From positions 1 to 64,000 of the forward strand of contig JAWKSY010000015.1 of assembly GCA_041402125.1 (NCBI GenBank): 64,000 nt of DNA, read 5' to 3'. Below are positions 46,645-55,881 of the stretch, piece after piece. The notes beneath the pieces were generated by a model that searched no databases, was not told where the DNA came from, and saw only the letters and a program-made list of their open reading frames with translations. The translations under genes were made by a program, and so were the position numbers. Numbering within the stretch: position 1 is the stretch's first letter; every line of letters begins with the position of its first letter. The stretch is from JAWKSY01 sp041402125. Lineage in GTDB: Bacteria; Planctomycetota; GCA-002687715; DRQF01.

Positions 46645-48029
46645 CGTTCGGCTCCTTCCGCCTCGAGGCCGCCGGCCTCGCGAAGATCGATCTCGGCGAG
46701 TCGCGCCGCCTCGCGGGCGCGCGTCAGGGCGAGGGCTCCGCTCGTGCGGGCCTCCAGCGAATCGGTCCAGTCCTTCGTCTCGGCGGGGTCGATGGCGAGA
46801 CGGGCGCGCATCGCGCGCCAGGCGCGGGCGCTCGACGCCTCGATCTCCGGGGCCTCCTCGGCGAGGCGCCGTCGGGCGATCACCGTGCGTCGCCGCGCCG
46901 ACTCGAGGGCGGACCAGCTCGCGAGCCAGGTGTCCTCGAGGATCTCGCGCGAGCGCGCCCGCGCGGCTTCCGCCACCGCGATGGGGCCGTCCTGGCTGCC
47001 GGGGAAGGGCAGCGAGAGTTCGATGAGCCCCGCCGGGATGACGGTGTCGGGGCGGAGGGCCAGGCGCGAGCCCAGCCGGAGCTGGGGCCAGCGCGCCGCG
47101 GCGGCGACCCGGAGCCGGGCCTCGGCCCCGGCGTGTTCGAGACGGGCGCGCCGCAGCGCGGGAAGGCGGCGGAGGAGCGACTCCGGCGCGAGATCGAGGC
47201 GGATCCCGCCGGAGCCGTCGCCGACGTGCTCGAGGGCGGAGGAGCCGGTTTCCTCGAGGAGCGGATGCGCCGGGGGGAGTCCGGTGGCGCGGATCAGGGC
47301 GTCCTCGAGCGCGGCGCGCGACTCCCGCTCGTTCTCGAGGTCGCGCTCCAGGCGGGCGACGAAGGCGGTCGCCCGGGCCGGTGGACCCTCGCCGAGCAGC
47401 CCGGCGCGGCGGTAGGCGGCGATACGGGCGAGATCCTCGCGCGCCTCGCCCGCGAGGGTCTCGAGGGCGGCGATGCGGGCGGTCGTCGCGGCGCGGCGCA
47501 CGAAGGCGCGTTCCGTGGCGTGGAGCGAGGACCAGGCGACGTCCTCGAGACCGGCGACGGCGGCGCGTACCCGGGCCTCGGCGAGGGCGCGGGCGGCCGC
47601 GCTGGGCTCGAGGCCGAGGACGCCGAAGAGATCGAAGCTGCCGCCGACGTCGGCGCCGTCGCCCGGGGCGCGGAGATCGCCGACCGCGGCGCTGGCCCCG
47701 AGCGGACCGGGCGAGCCGGCCGAGAGCGTCTCGGCGCGGGCCGCCTCCAGCTCGCGCCGCGCGCGCCGCACGCCGGGTGCGTAGGCGAGCGTCGCGTCGC
47801 GCAGCGCCGGCGCGAAGCTCGGGGCGAGAGGGGCGCGCCGATCGAGTCCGGTCTCGGCCAGGGTTTCCTCGAGGCGCGAGGCGAGGTCGTCTCCTCCGCG
47901 CTCGCGCACCGAGGACACGATCCGTTCGTCATCGACGGGATCGGGGGCCGGCGAGGCGCAGGACGCCAGCAGGCTCAGGACGAGGAGTCTCGCGAGGCCG
48001 CCGGGGCCGCGCGACGTGAATCGAGGCAT
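46641..48029 (-). CDS. TolC-like outer-membrane efflux lipoprotein
   Basis: A protein of 462 residues with a lipoprotein signal: GLARLLVLSLLASC, lipidated cysteine at residue 24. The rest is alpha-helical and coiled-coil-like with the two-fold repeat of the OEP/TolC family (residues about 90-270 and 290-460). Typical stretches are LDLAPESLLRRLPALRRARL and ELSLPFPGSQDG. It is expected to form the trimeric outer-membrane duct of the ABC exporter. It leads the overlapping cluster, with a 102-base gap to the Cys-rich gene upstream. Confidence 0.87.
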   Translation of the reverse strand: MPRFTSRGPGGLARLLVLSLLASCASPAPDPVDDERIVSSVRERGGDDLASRLEETLAETGLDRRAPLAPSFAPALRDATLAYAPGVRRARRELEAARAETLSAGSPGPLGASAAVGDLRAPGDGADVGGSFDLFGVLGLEPSAAARALAEARVRAAVAGLEDVAWSSLHATERAFVRRAATTARIAALETLAGEAREDLARIAAYRRAGLLGEGPPARATAFVARLERDLENERESRAALEDALIRATGLPPAHPLLEETGSSALEHVGDGSGGIRLDLAPESLLRRLPALRRARLEHAGAEARLRVAAAARWPQLRLGSRLALRPDTVIPAGLIELSLPFPGSQDGPIAVAEAARARSREILEDTWLASWSALESARRRTVIARRRLAEEAPEIEASSARAWRAMRARLAIDPAETKDWTDSLEARTSGALALTRAREAARLAEIDLREAGGLEAEGAER

Positions 48030-48131
48030 GGTGCATTCCTTCGGGCGGGAACGTCGGGTGACGACGGATCCGACGCGAGCCGCCGCGCACCCGGGACGGG
48101 GGCGGGGAGGTCGCGTTCGCGCGCGAAGGGA

Positions 48132-48554
48132 TCAGATGAGGAGCGGGCGATGCCTTCGGGGAGGCGTCTCGGGGCGCGGCGCCGCCGGGGGCGTCGCGAG
48201 GACGGCCCGGGGCTCGGAAGCGTCCGCGGCGATGCACAGGCGCTCGAGGGCCGCCGGCACGGTGGGCATCTCGATCCCGTCGGCCGGGATCTTGGTGCCG
48301 CCGTCCTCGAGGATGACGCAGGCGGGGCAGCCCGGGGCGTCCTCCCTCCGCGGGCTCGTGACGGCGCCGCAGTGGCAGAGGGCCTCCCGGGCCGGCTCGA
48401 CCTCGTGGTGGCAGCAGCAGGCGTGGGTGTCGACGGAAAGCTCGCGCGCGGCGGCGGGGCAGTTCTCCCCGACGCAGATCGCCACCCGGCCCGGCAGGAG
48501 GAATCCCGGCAGGAAGAGGGCGAGGAGGGCGAGGCTCAGGATCCGCGCGACCAT
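48132..48554 (-). CDS. small secreted Cys/His-rich protein
   Basis: A protein of 140 residues. The start ATG 48554 gives a hydrophobic N-terminus (MVARILSLALLALFLPGFLL) that is a signal peptide or membrane anchor. Cysteine and histidine clusters follow: ICVGENC, HACCCHHE, ALCHCG and GCPAC. These suggest metal binding or disulfides. It lies directly upstream of the efflux operon on the same strand, 102 bases away, so it could be a metal sensor, buffer or cargo for that pump. No family recognised; the ribosome site is weak. Confidence 0.62.
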   Translation of the reverse strand: MVARILSLALLALFLPGFLLPGRVAICVGENCPAAARELSVDTHACCCHHEVEPAREALCHCGAVTSPRREDAPGCPACVILEDGGTKIPADGIEMPTVPAALERLCIAADASEPRAVLATPPAAPRPETPPRRHRPLLI

Positions 48555-48644
48555 GCCCCGAGGGTAGCCGAGTCGGGGGCCGGACTCCAAGTCCCCGTCC
48601 GCTTCGGGCGGGGAAACGGACTCGCGAGGGCGCCGGTCGGACGC

Positions 48645-48683
48645 GATCGGGGGTGCCGCCCGGAATGGGCGACACCCCCGATC
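48645..48683 (-). terminator. hairpin after the sulfide operon
   Basis: GATCGGGGGTG pairs with CACCCCCGATC (11 bp), then GCCC/GGGC across a 2-base internal loop, loop GGAAT. It lies 102 bases past the stop at 48786. Confidence 0.6.
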
Positions 48684-48785
48684 ATCGGATTCGTCGATGA
48701 CTCCGGGGCGCGCCCCCGAGGGGTGGGAGAGGCCGCGGGGCCGCCGCCCGAGGGCGGGGCCCGTCCCGGCCTCGGCGCGCGCCGC

Positions 48786-49316
48786 TCAGGGCCGGGCGCA
48801 GCTCTTCCGGTTGAAGGGAAGTCGCGCGAGGACCATCGCCATCCCGCAGGTGTCGGTCAGACCGGCGAAGACCAGGCCCGCGCCGACGAAGGCCGAGAGG
48901 CCGAAGAGCGCGGGGTGGACGAGGAAGCCCAGCGCGACGCCGAGCACCACCAGGGCTCCCGCTGCGACGCGGACCTGGCGCTCGATCGACATCCCGCGCC
49001 CGCCCGACGAGCAAGGACCACCGGCGGCCAGCCAGGCCTCGATCCCGCCCTCGAGGACGGTCGCCTCGATGCCCTTCTCGGCCAGGCGCCGCCGCGCCTC
49101 CTCGGCCCGGCGGCCGGTGCGGCAGACGAGGACGAGCCGCTCGCCCTGCGCCCGCCGGGAGAGCGTGTCGACGTAGGCGTCGAGGTCGCTCAGCGGCGTG
49201 TGCACGGAATCGGGGACGTGGTGCGATCGGAATTCCGGGGTGGTGCGGACGTCGACCGCCAGCTCTCCCGTCTCGAGGCGGCCCCGCGCGGGCCGGCGTT
49301 CCGTGGACGTCGTCAT
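48786..49316 (-). CDS. rhodanese-DUF2892 membrane protein (YgaP-like)
   Basis: A protein of 176 residues from ATG 49316, which overlaps the previous stop (ATGA). A rhodanese domain (about 15-100) carries the active-site loop CRTGRRAEEA with Cys near residue 69. A DUF2892 membrane part follows with two helices (AAGALVVLGVALGFLVHPAL, LSAFVGAGLVFAGLTDTCGM). The same fusion is known from E. coli YgaP, an inner-membrane sulfurtransferase. Here it ends the sulfide operon and likely handles persulfide sulfur at the membrane. Confidence 0.88.
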   Translation of the reverse strand: MTTSTERRPARGRLETGELAVDVRTTPEFRSHHVPDSVHTPLSDLDAYVDTLSRRAQGERLVLVCRTGRRAEEARRRLAEKGIEATVLEGGIEAWLAAGGPCSSGGRGMSIERQVRVAAGALVVLGVALGFLVHPALFGLSAFVGAGLVFAGLTDTCGMAMVLARLPFNRKSCARP

Positions 49317-50734
49317 CGCGTGCATCCTCCGCCCCCGACCACCGCCTCGACGGGGCAGCCGGCCTCGGACCAGGCCACGAAGCCGCCGCGCTGGTCGAGC
49401 AGTCGCGCGAATCCGGCGCGCTCCAGCAGCGACGCGGCCACGGCCGAACGGTAGCCGGTCCGGCACTGCAGGGCGAGCGTGCGATCACGCGGGAGATCCT
49501 CGAGCCCCTCGGCGAGACGGTCGAGCGGGAGGTTGACGGCGCCCACCGCGTGTCCGCCCTCGAACTCCTTCTCGGTCCGGACGTCGACGATCACGACGGC
49601 CTCGGGCGCGAGCCGCTTCGCGAGGTCGCCGGGATTCACCCGCTCGACGACGGCGAAGAGATCCTGTCGCCGGGCGACGGCGCCGATGCCGCCGTCGATC
49701 CAGCCGAGGATGCGGTCGAATCCGATGCGTCCGAGACGCATCGCCGCCTCGCGCTCCTTGCCCTCGTCCGTGAGGACGATGATCGGGCGGGATGCATCGA
49801 GGATCGTCCCCGCCCAGGTGGCGTACTTGCCCTCGAGCCCGATGTGGAAGGCCCCGCGCAGGTGTCCCGCGGCCCAGTCCTCGGCGTCGCGCGTGTCGAC
49901 GATCTGCGCCTTCTTCTCGCTCGCGAGCTCGAGCGCGCGATCGATCGGGATCGCGACGAGCTCCTCCAGCACGTCATCCAGGACGCCGCGCTCCGAGCGG
50001 TTCAGCTTCGCGTCGTAGGCGAAGTATCGGGGCGCCCGCGGCTGCTCCGCGGCGACGAGACGGATGAACTCGTCCTTCGACATCGGCTGGAGCGCGTAGT
50101 TCACCTTCTTCTGCTCGCCGATCGTGCTGACGGTGTCCTTGCTCAGGTTCTTGCCGCACATCGAGCCCGCGCCGTGCGCGGGATAGACGAGCGTCTCGTC
50201 GGGGAGCTTCATCAGCTTCTCGTGCAGCGAGTCGTAGAGCATCCTGCCGAGCTCCTCGGCGGTGACGCCGATCGAGGCCATGAGGTCCGGTCGACCGACG
50301 TCGCCGATGAAGAGCGTGTCGCCGGTGAGGACCGCGTGGGGGCGGTCCGTCGCCGCGGCGAGATCCCGGACGACGATCGAGACGCCTTCCGGCGTGTGTC
50401 CCGGGGTCTCGAGGATCGACAGGCGCAGATCACCCCAGGTGTAGGTGCGTCACCGTCGTGGAGCGGCACCGCGTCGTACTCGGTCTGGCCGCGCGCTCCC
50501 GACGTGGATCTTCGCGCTGGTGCGGCGGGCGATCTCGAGGTGGCCGGCGAGGAAGTCGGCGTGGAAGTGGGTGAGGAAGACGTGTTCGATGCGGAAGCCC
50601 CTCGCCTCCGCATCCGCGAAGTAGCCGTCCACGTCGCGCTGCGGGTCGACGACGACGGCGGTGCCGGTCTTCTCGTCGGCGATCAGGTAGGACGCGTGCG
50701 CGAGACAGGCGAGGTAGTACTGCTTGAGAAACAT
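49313..50734 (-). CDS. MBL-fold persulfide hydrolase/dioxygenase with rhodanese domains, two compensating frame breaks
   Basis: About 473 residues. The N-terminal metallo-beta-lactamase domain (MFLKQYYLACLAHASYLIAD, metal motif THFHADFLAGH) is followed by two rhodanese-like domains (about 245-350, without an active Cys in the loop, and 365-470 with CRTGYRSA). This is the BLH/ETHE1-type architecture used to oxidise or process glutathione persulfide. An extra base at 50498-50500 and a missing base near 50446-50450 put about 17 residues of the MBL domain out of frame; correcting both restores YDAVPLHDGD and TWGDLRLSILETPGHTPEGV. The start overlaps the stop of the TauE gene. Confidence 0.88.
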
Positions 50735-51537
50735 CAGCGGGCTCCTTCGAGACTCGAGGCCGGCGTCGAGGGACGAGCCTCCGCGCCGGGAACGAGATGG
50801 GTCCAGAGTACGAAGATCGCGACGACGGCGAGCAGGCCGCCGAAGACCCGCCGCAGGGCGAGCTGCGGCAGCCGGGACGCGACCGAGTAGCCGACGAGAC
50901 ACCCCGTGGTGCCGATCGCGGCGAAGATGGCGATGACGGTCCCGTCCAGCGTCAGGTTCTCGCGGGCCAGCACCTGGAGGTGCCCCGCGAAACCGCTGGC
51001 CGAGTTGAGGGCGATGACGACGAGGCTCGTCCCGATCGCCTGTCGCATGGCGAGCCCGCCCAGCAGGACGAGGGCCGGCACGATCAGGAAGCCGCCGCCG
51101 ATGCCGATGACGCCGGTGATCACCCCGACGGCGAGGCCGTCGAGGGCGACCTTGCCCATCGCCCTCGGCGCCCGGCCCGGCCGATCCGCGACCGTTCGCG
51201 TCATGAGGAAGGCGACGGCCGACAGCACGAGGCCGAAGATGATCATCTGTGTGTGCCCGCTGAGGACGCGGGACAGGAAGGCGCCGAGCGTCGTCCCGAC
51301 CATGCCGGGCAGGCCGAAGAAGAGCACGCTGCGCCAGTGGACGAGCCCGCGCCGCGCGTAGGGCAGCGCGCCGAAGAAGCTGATCGTGCCCACGATCGCG
51401 AGCGAGCCCGCGATCGCGACCTTCTCGGGCTGGTGCAGGAGGTAGACCAGCACCGGCACGGTCAGGATCGAGCCGCCCGAGCCGAGGAGGCCGAGCGACA
51501 AGCCGATGAAGAGGGCGCCGAGGAGGGCGAAGGTCAC
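50734..51537 (-). CDS. TauE/SafE family membrane transporter (sulfite/sulfur exporter)
   Basis: A membrane protein of 267 residues with about eight helices. The family signature is in the N-terminal helix (FIGLSLGLLGSGGSILTVPV) and is repeated in the second half (VGVITGVIGIGGGFLIVPAL). TauE/SafE proteins export sulfite, sulfoacetate or related sulfur compounds. Its position between sulfide:quinone oxidoreductase and MBL-rhodanese suggests removal of sulfite or thiosulfate made from sulfide. The start is 16 bases after the flavoprotein stop. Confidence 0.88.
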   Translation of the reverse strand: MTFALLGALFIGLSLGLLGSGGSILTVPVLVYLLHQPEKVAIAGSLAIVGTISFFGALPYARRGLVHWRSVLFFGLPGMVGTTLGAFLSRVLSGHTQMIIFGLVLSAVAFLMTRTVADRPGRAPRAMGKVALDGLAVGVITGVIGIGGGFLIVPALVLLGGLAMRQAIGTSLVVIALNSASGFAGHLQVLARENLTLDGTVIAIFAAIGTTGCLVGYSVASRLPQLALRRVFGGLLAVVAIFVLWTHLVPGAEARPSTPASSLEGAR

Positions 51538-51553
51538 GACCGGAGCGCCTCCA

Positions 51554-52741
51554 TCACGCCCGCCCCTTCAGCATCCCGCCCCAGTAGAGCTTCGGCAGGA
51601 GGTGCTTCTTGAGGAGGTACATCGTCTTGCGCTCCTTCGACTGGTCGAAGGGGAAGGTCTCCTGCGGCTTCAGGTCGTAGTCGAACTCGGCGAGGACGAG
51701 CTTGCCGTAGCCGGTGACGAGCGGGCAGGACGTGTAGCCGTCGTAGCGGCCGGTGAGCGGACGTCCCTCGATGGCCGCGAGGAGGTTCTCGGCGCACACG
51801 GGCGCCTGCTTTCGGATCGCCGCACCGGTCTTGGAGGTCGGGAGGCTCGAGCAGTCGCCGAGGGCGAAGACGCGCTCGTTCGCGACGTGTCGCAGGGTGT
51901 GCTTGTCGACGTCGACCCAGCCGCCCGCGTTGCCGAGATCGCTCCGCTTCAGGAAGTCGGGCGCGCTCATCGGCGGCGTGACGTGGATCATGTCGTAGTT
52001 GACGACGACCTCGCGGTCGGCGCCGAGATCGCGGAACACCGCCTCCCGGGAGGCCGGCCGCAGCTCGCGCAGGTCGTGCTTGTAGCGCACGTCGATGTGG
52101 TGACGCTCGACGACCTCGAGGAGGGTCTTCGCGTACTTCTCGACCGCGAAGATCGCCGGGGAGGCGATCCCGAAGATGATGTTCGCGTCCTTCGCGACGC
52201 CGTTCTTCTCGAAGGTCTCGGCGGCCAGGTACATGATCTTCTGGGGGGCGCCGCCGCACTTGATCGGCGTCGCCGGGTGCGTGAACACCGCGTTGCCGCT
52301 CTTGAAGGAGCGGATGCACTCCCAGGTGTAGTCGACGCTGTCGTAGGAGTAGTTGCTGCAGATCCCCTCGCGGCCGAGGTTCTCCGCGAGGCCCGGGATG
52401 CCCTTCCAGTCGACCTGGATGCCGGCCGCGACGACCAGCCACTCGAAGCCGATCGTCCGTCCGGCGTCCGTCGTGACCTCGCGGTTCGCGCCGTCGATCT
52501 CGACCGCGCCCTCCTGGATCCAGCGCACGCCGGCGGGGATGAGGTCCTTCTCGTCGCGCTCGGTGTCCTCCTTGCGCGCGTCCCCGCCGCCCACGAGGGT
52601 CCAGAGCGGCTGGTAGTAGTGCTTGGCCGCCGGATCGAGGACGGCGACGTCGAGGCCCCGACCGGCCTTCGCCAGCCGCGCCGCGACGGAGATGCCGGCG
52701 CTGCCGCCGCCGACGATCAAGACCTGGACCTGCTCCTTCAT
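51554..52741 (-). CDS. sulfide:quinone oxidoreductase-like flavoprotein
   Basis: An FAD enzyme of 395 residues. The N-terminal dinucleotide loop is VLIVGGGSAGISVAARLAKA. The SQR-type features are HYYQPLWTLVGGG, a cysteine in GICSNY, and a second in THPATPIKCGGAPQKIMYL; these two would form the active redox pair. The C-terminus has GDCSSLPTSKTGAAIRKQAP and GYTSCPLVTGYGKLVLAEF, typical of type II SQR-like enzymes. The expected reaction is oxidation of sulfide to sulfane sulfur with electrons to quinone. It overlaps the peroxiredoxin stop by four bases. Confidence 0.9.
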   Translation of the reverse strand: MKEQVQVLIVGGGSAGISVAARLAKAGRGLDVAVLDPAAKHYYQPLWTLVGGGDARKEDTERDEKDLIPAGVRWIQEGAVEIDGANREVTTDAGRTIGFEWLVVAAGIQVDWKGIPGLAENLGREGICSNYSYDSVDYTWECIRSFKSGNAVFTHPATPIKCGGAPQKIMYLAAETFEKNGVAKDANIIFGIASPAIFAVEKYAKTLLEVVERHHIDVRYKHDLRELRPASREAVFRDLGADREVVVNYDMIHVTPPMSAPDFLKRSDLGNAGGWVDVDKHTLRHVANERVFALGDCSSLPTSKTGAAIRKQAPVCAENLLAAIEGRPLTGRYDGYTSCPLVTGYGKLVLAEFDYDLKPQETFPFDQSKERKTMYLLKKHLLPKLYWGGMLKGRA

Positions 52742-53427
52742 CGCACGCTCTCCTTCGTCTCGTCGGCGTCACCGGTGAGGCAGAGGAACCAGTCCTCGGC
52801 CTCGGGGCGGTCCTCCCGGCGGCGCAGGGCCTCGTCGAGGGTCTCCGGCGCCATCAGCATCGTGTCCTGTCCGGGCTGCCAGCCCTCCGGCGTGGCGACC
52901 TTGCGATCGTGCGTGGTGACGAGCGCGCGCATCATGCGCAGCAGCTCGTCGACGGAGCGACCGACGGCCATCGGATACCAGCTCATCGCCCGGACGATGC
53001 CGTCGGGGTCGATGGCGAAGACCGTGCGGACCGTCGCCGTCGCGCTCTCGCCGGGCTGGATCATCCCGTAGCGGCGCGCGATCTCGAGCCCCACGTCCTC
53101 GATGACGGGGAAGGGGATGGCGACGTCGAGCCGCTCCTCGATCCAGCGCAGCCAGGCGATGTGCGACCACCGGCTGTCCACCGACAGCCCGAGGAGGTCG
53201 CAGCCGAGGGCCTGGAACTCGTCGTGGCGCCGCGCCAGCTCGACGAACTCGGTCGTGCAGACCGGCGTGAAGTCGCCGGGGTGCGAGAAGAAGAGCAGCC
53301 AGCGGCCGCACCAGTCCTCGAGCCGCTTGGGGCCGTGGGTCGTGAAGGCCTCGAAGTCCGGCGCCGCCTCGTTCAGCCGCGGCAGCGGATACCCGGCCTT
53401 CGCCTCGCTTCGGTCCAGCTCGTTCAC
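52738..53427 (-). CDS. 1-Cys peroxiredoxin (Prx6/AhpC-TSA type)
   Basis: A thiol peroxidase of 229 residues. The peroxidatic Cys57 is in FFSHPGDFTPVCTTEF, and the conserved Arg/Trp context SRWSHIAWLRWIEE lies downstream; no resolving Cys is seen, consistent with the Prx6 class. The start is GTG 53427 behind GGGAG. It is the first gene of the five-gene sulfide/persulfide operon and probably protects against peroxide or reduces persulfide-type oxidants. A TATACT -10-like box lies about 85 bases upstream. Confidence 0.92.
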   Translation of the reverse strand: MNELDRSEAKAGYPLPRLNEAAPDFEAFTTHGPKRLEDWCGRWLLFFSHPGDFTPVCTTEFVELARRHDEFQALGCDLLGLSVDSRWSHIAWLRWIEERLDVAIPFPVIEDVGLEIARRYGMIQPGESATATVRTVFAIDPDGIVRAMSWYPMAVGRSVDELLRMMRALVTTHDRKVATPEGWQPGQDTMLMAPETLDEALRRREDRPEAEDWFLCLTGDADETKESVR

Positions 53428-53512
53428 GCGTCGTCTCCCGTCCGGATGGTCCGGGAGCCCTTCCGCAAGGACCGTGCCGACGCTCGGCGCACTCGCTCCG
53501 TCCGGCGCTCAA

Positions 53513-53519
53513 GTATAAT
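53513..53519 (-). promoter_or_regulatory. possible -10 box of the sulfide operon
   Basis: Minus-strand TATACT within GATTATACTTG, an isolated A/T-rich patch about 85 bases before the peroxiredoxin start. No good -35 was found at the usual distance. Confidence 0.3.
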
Positions 53520-53611
53520 CAGGTAGGCGACTTGCGGTCGATGCCTCGGCTTTCCGGCCTCCGGCGGAGGGCGCGGTGTTCAGCCGGGGCCTTAACGTCG
53601 CCTCCGCCCGG

Positions 53612-53930
53612 TCAGCGACGGCAGCGCTGGGCGTCCCGGGCGGCGGGGGAGAGGGCCTGGGTCAGGAATCGATTCGCCCAGGCCCAGCCCTCGTCCTCGG
53701 GGGAGAGGGCCTCGATCTCGTGGATCGCGGCGACCGGGCACTCCGTCTCGCAGGCGCCGCACCCGATGCACTCGTCGGGGTCGATCATGAGCATGCCCGG
53801 ATCGTCGCGGGGCTCGGACGGGCGGGCCGCCTCGGCCTCTTCGCGCGAGACGCCGGGTTCCCGCGCGAGCACCGCGACCAGCGATCCCGTGCGGTCGAGG
53901 AAGGGATCGGCGAGGTCGAAGAAGCAGTCG
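53612..53930. repeat. 319 bp direct repeat (copy 1 of 2; copy 2 at 54561-54879)
   Basis: Colinear, gap-free, about 96.6% identical (11 mismatches counted by eye), offset 949 bases. It covers the C-terminal part of the ferredoxin genes. The intervening 630 bases hold the broken monooxygenase-like gene. Confidence 0.85.
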
Positions 53931-53961
53931 GGGATCGCTTCTTCGCGCGGGACTCCGCCAT
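53612..53961 (-). pseudogene. second, N-terminally truncated copy of the ferredoxin gene
   Basis: From 53930 to 53612 it matches the ferredoxin gene at 54879-54561 without gaps, with 11 base differences in 319 that are all silent. It keeps the second cluster motif CIGCGACETECP. Beyond 53930 the sequence diverges and the first cluster is missing. An ATG at 53961 behind GAGGAG (MAESRAK) would lead into it, but only after one frame change. So it is a truncated or frame-broken one-cluster copy. The all-silent differences show it was under selection after duplicating, so the frame break may be an artefact. Confidence 0.65.
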
Positions 53962-54029
53962 CAGTTCTCCTCGTCGAGGATCCCCTCTCGGCCCGCCCCA
54001 GGACAGCGGGAGCTCTCCCGCCGGCACCG

Positions 54030-54432
54030 TCACCACGGCGGTCCGCGAGGCGGGATCGCCCTCGAGTCTACCGCACGCGCGTGGGCTCCGGACTCCACGA
54101 AGTCGCGCATCGCGGCCTGTCGCGCCAGGCGGACATCGTCCAGACCCCGCGACCCACGAGGTCCTTCCGGAGCGCGTAGCCGATCAGGCCCTCGCGGTCG
54201 GCGAGCTGCCTGCGGACGCGCTCGATGTGATCCGAGGCCTTCGCCGCCGCGGTCCTCCGCGATCCGTCCCTCCGTGATCACGACGACGACCGGCGTCTCC
54301 GGCGCGAGGCGGGCGCGACCCGTGTCGGCGTCGAAGCCGGGCCCGCGAGCACGTCCGGACGCGGCAACCGCTCAGGAAGACGAGAAGGACGGTCAAGGAC
54401 GCGAGCAGGGCCGCGATCAGCAGGAACTTCAT
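54030..54432 (-). pseudogene. frame-disrupted lipoprotein-like gene with a monooxygenase (ABM/DUF3291)-like domain
   Basis: A strong ribosome site (GGAGG) and ATG 54432 start a lipoprotein-like signal MKFLLIAALLASLTVLLVFL, then SGC. Three frame changes follow. Stitched segments are GFDADTGRARLAPETPVVVV, SDHIERVRRQLADREGLIGY, ALRKDLVGRGVWTMSAWRDR and MRDFVESGAHARAV, ending at 54030. The second half resembles small antibiotic-biosynthesis-monooxygenase/DUF3291-type proteins. Each segment is well conserved, so the gene was intact recently or the assembly is wrong here. Family call moderate. Confidence 0.55.
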
Positions 54433-54466
54433 ATGCCTCCGGTGAGGGAGGACGATGTCGCCTTTG

Positions 54467-54481
54467 CTTGCATTGTGCAAG
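54467..54481. promoter_or_regulatory. operator-like palindrome upstream of the broken monooxygenase-like gene
   Basis: CTTGCA, TTG, TGCAAG: a perfect 6-3-6 palindrome in a short A/T-rich patch 35 bases upstream of the ATG at 54432. This is the kind of site bound by dimeric MarR- or TetR-type repressors; no such regulator is nearby. Confidence 0.4.
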
Positions 54482-54560
54482 TAAAATGGCGAGATGAGTC
54501 CGGGGCGAGAAGCGGATCGAAGGGCGGCGGTCGGGGCGGGAGGTCTTCCGGGCCGGCGCC

Positions 54561-54947
54561 TCAGCGGCGGCAGCGCTGGGCGTCCCGGGCGGCGGGGGAG
54601 AGGGCCTGGGTCAGGAAGCGGTTCGCCCAGGCCCAGCCCTCATCCTCGGGGGAGAGGGCCTCGATCTCGTGGATCGCGGCGACCGGGCACTCCGTCTCGC
54701 AGGCGCCGCAGCCGATGCACTCGTCGGGGTCGATCATGAGCATGCCCGGATCGTCGCGGGGCTCGGATGGGCGGGCGGCCTCGGCCTCTTCCCGCGAGAC
54801 GCCCGGCTCCCGCGCGAGGACCGCGACCAGCGATCCCGTGCGGTCGAGGAAGGGATCGGCGAGGTCGAAGAAGCAGTCGACCGGACAGGCGCTGACGCAG
54901 GAGCGGTCCTTGCAGCCGAGACAGGCGCCGGTGACGGCGTAGGACAT
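54561..54947 (-). CDS. ferredoxin with two cluster-binding regions
   Basis: An acidic electron carrier of 128 residues, from ATG 54947. The first cluster region is CLGCKDRSCVSACPVDCF near the N-terminus and the second is CIGCGACETECPVAAI at about residues 73-88. Between and after them lie acidic segments and the C-terminal helix WAWANRFLTQALSPA. The 4Fe-4S/3Fe-4S ferredoxin II layout resembles FdxA. A partial second copy lies 949 bases away. Redox partner unknown. Confidence 0.85.
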   Translation of the reverse strand: MSYAVTGACLGCKDRSCVSACPVDCFFDLADPFLDRTGSLVAVLAREPGVSREEAEAARPSEPRDDPGMLMIDPDECIGCGACETECPVAAIHEIEALSPEDEGWAWANRFLTQALSPAARDAQRCRR

Positions 54948-55057
54948 GGGGTTCTCGCGGTATCGGGACCGGGGTGGGGCGCGGGTCTCCCGCAAGCCTA
55001 CCCTTCGCGCGGGACCGCGGCGGGGCGGGGAGCGAATTCCCGAGGCGTCGGGCGACG

Positions 55058-55089
55058 TTCAGGTGAGGTTCAGGCCCCCCCGCTACCCT
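55058..55089 (+). promoter_or_regulatory. direct-repeat response-regulator site and -10 box
   Basis: TTCAGG (55058-55063), five bases, TTCAGG (55069-55074), then TACCCT (55084-55089). A hexamer direct repeat with an 11-base period, just upstream of a weak -10, is the layout used by OmpR-family regulators of the PmrA/QseB/BqsR type. It lies upstream of the PepSY-regulator-kinase operon, suggesting self-control. Confidence 0.45.
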
Positions 55090-55120
55090 CGGAGCGTACG
55101 AAGTCATCGGAGACACGAAG

Positions 55121-55876
<756 letters not shown>

Positions 55877-55881
55877 TCGCC

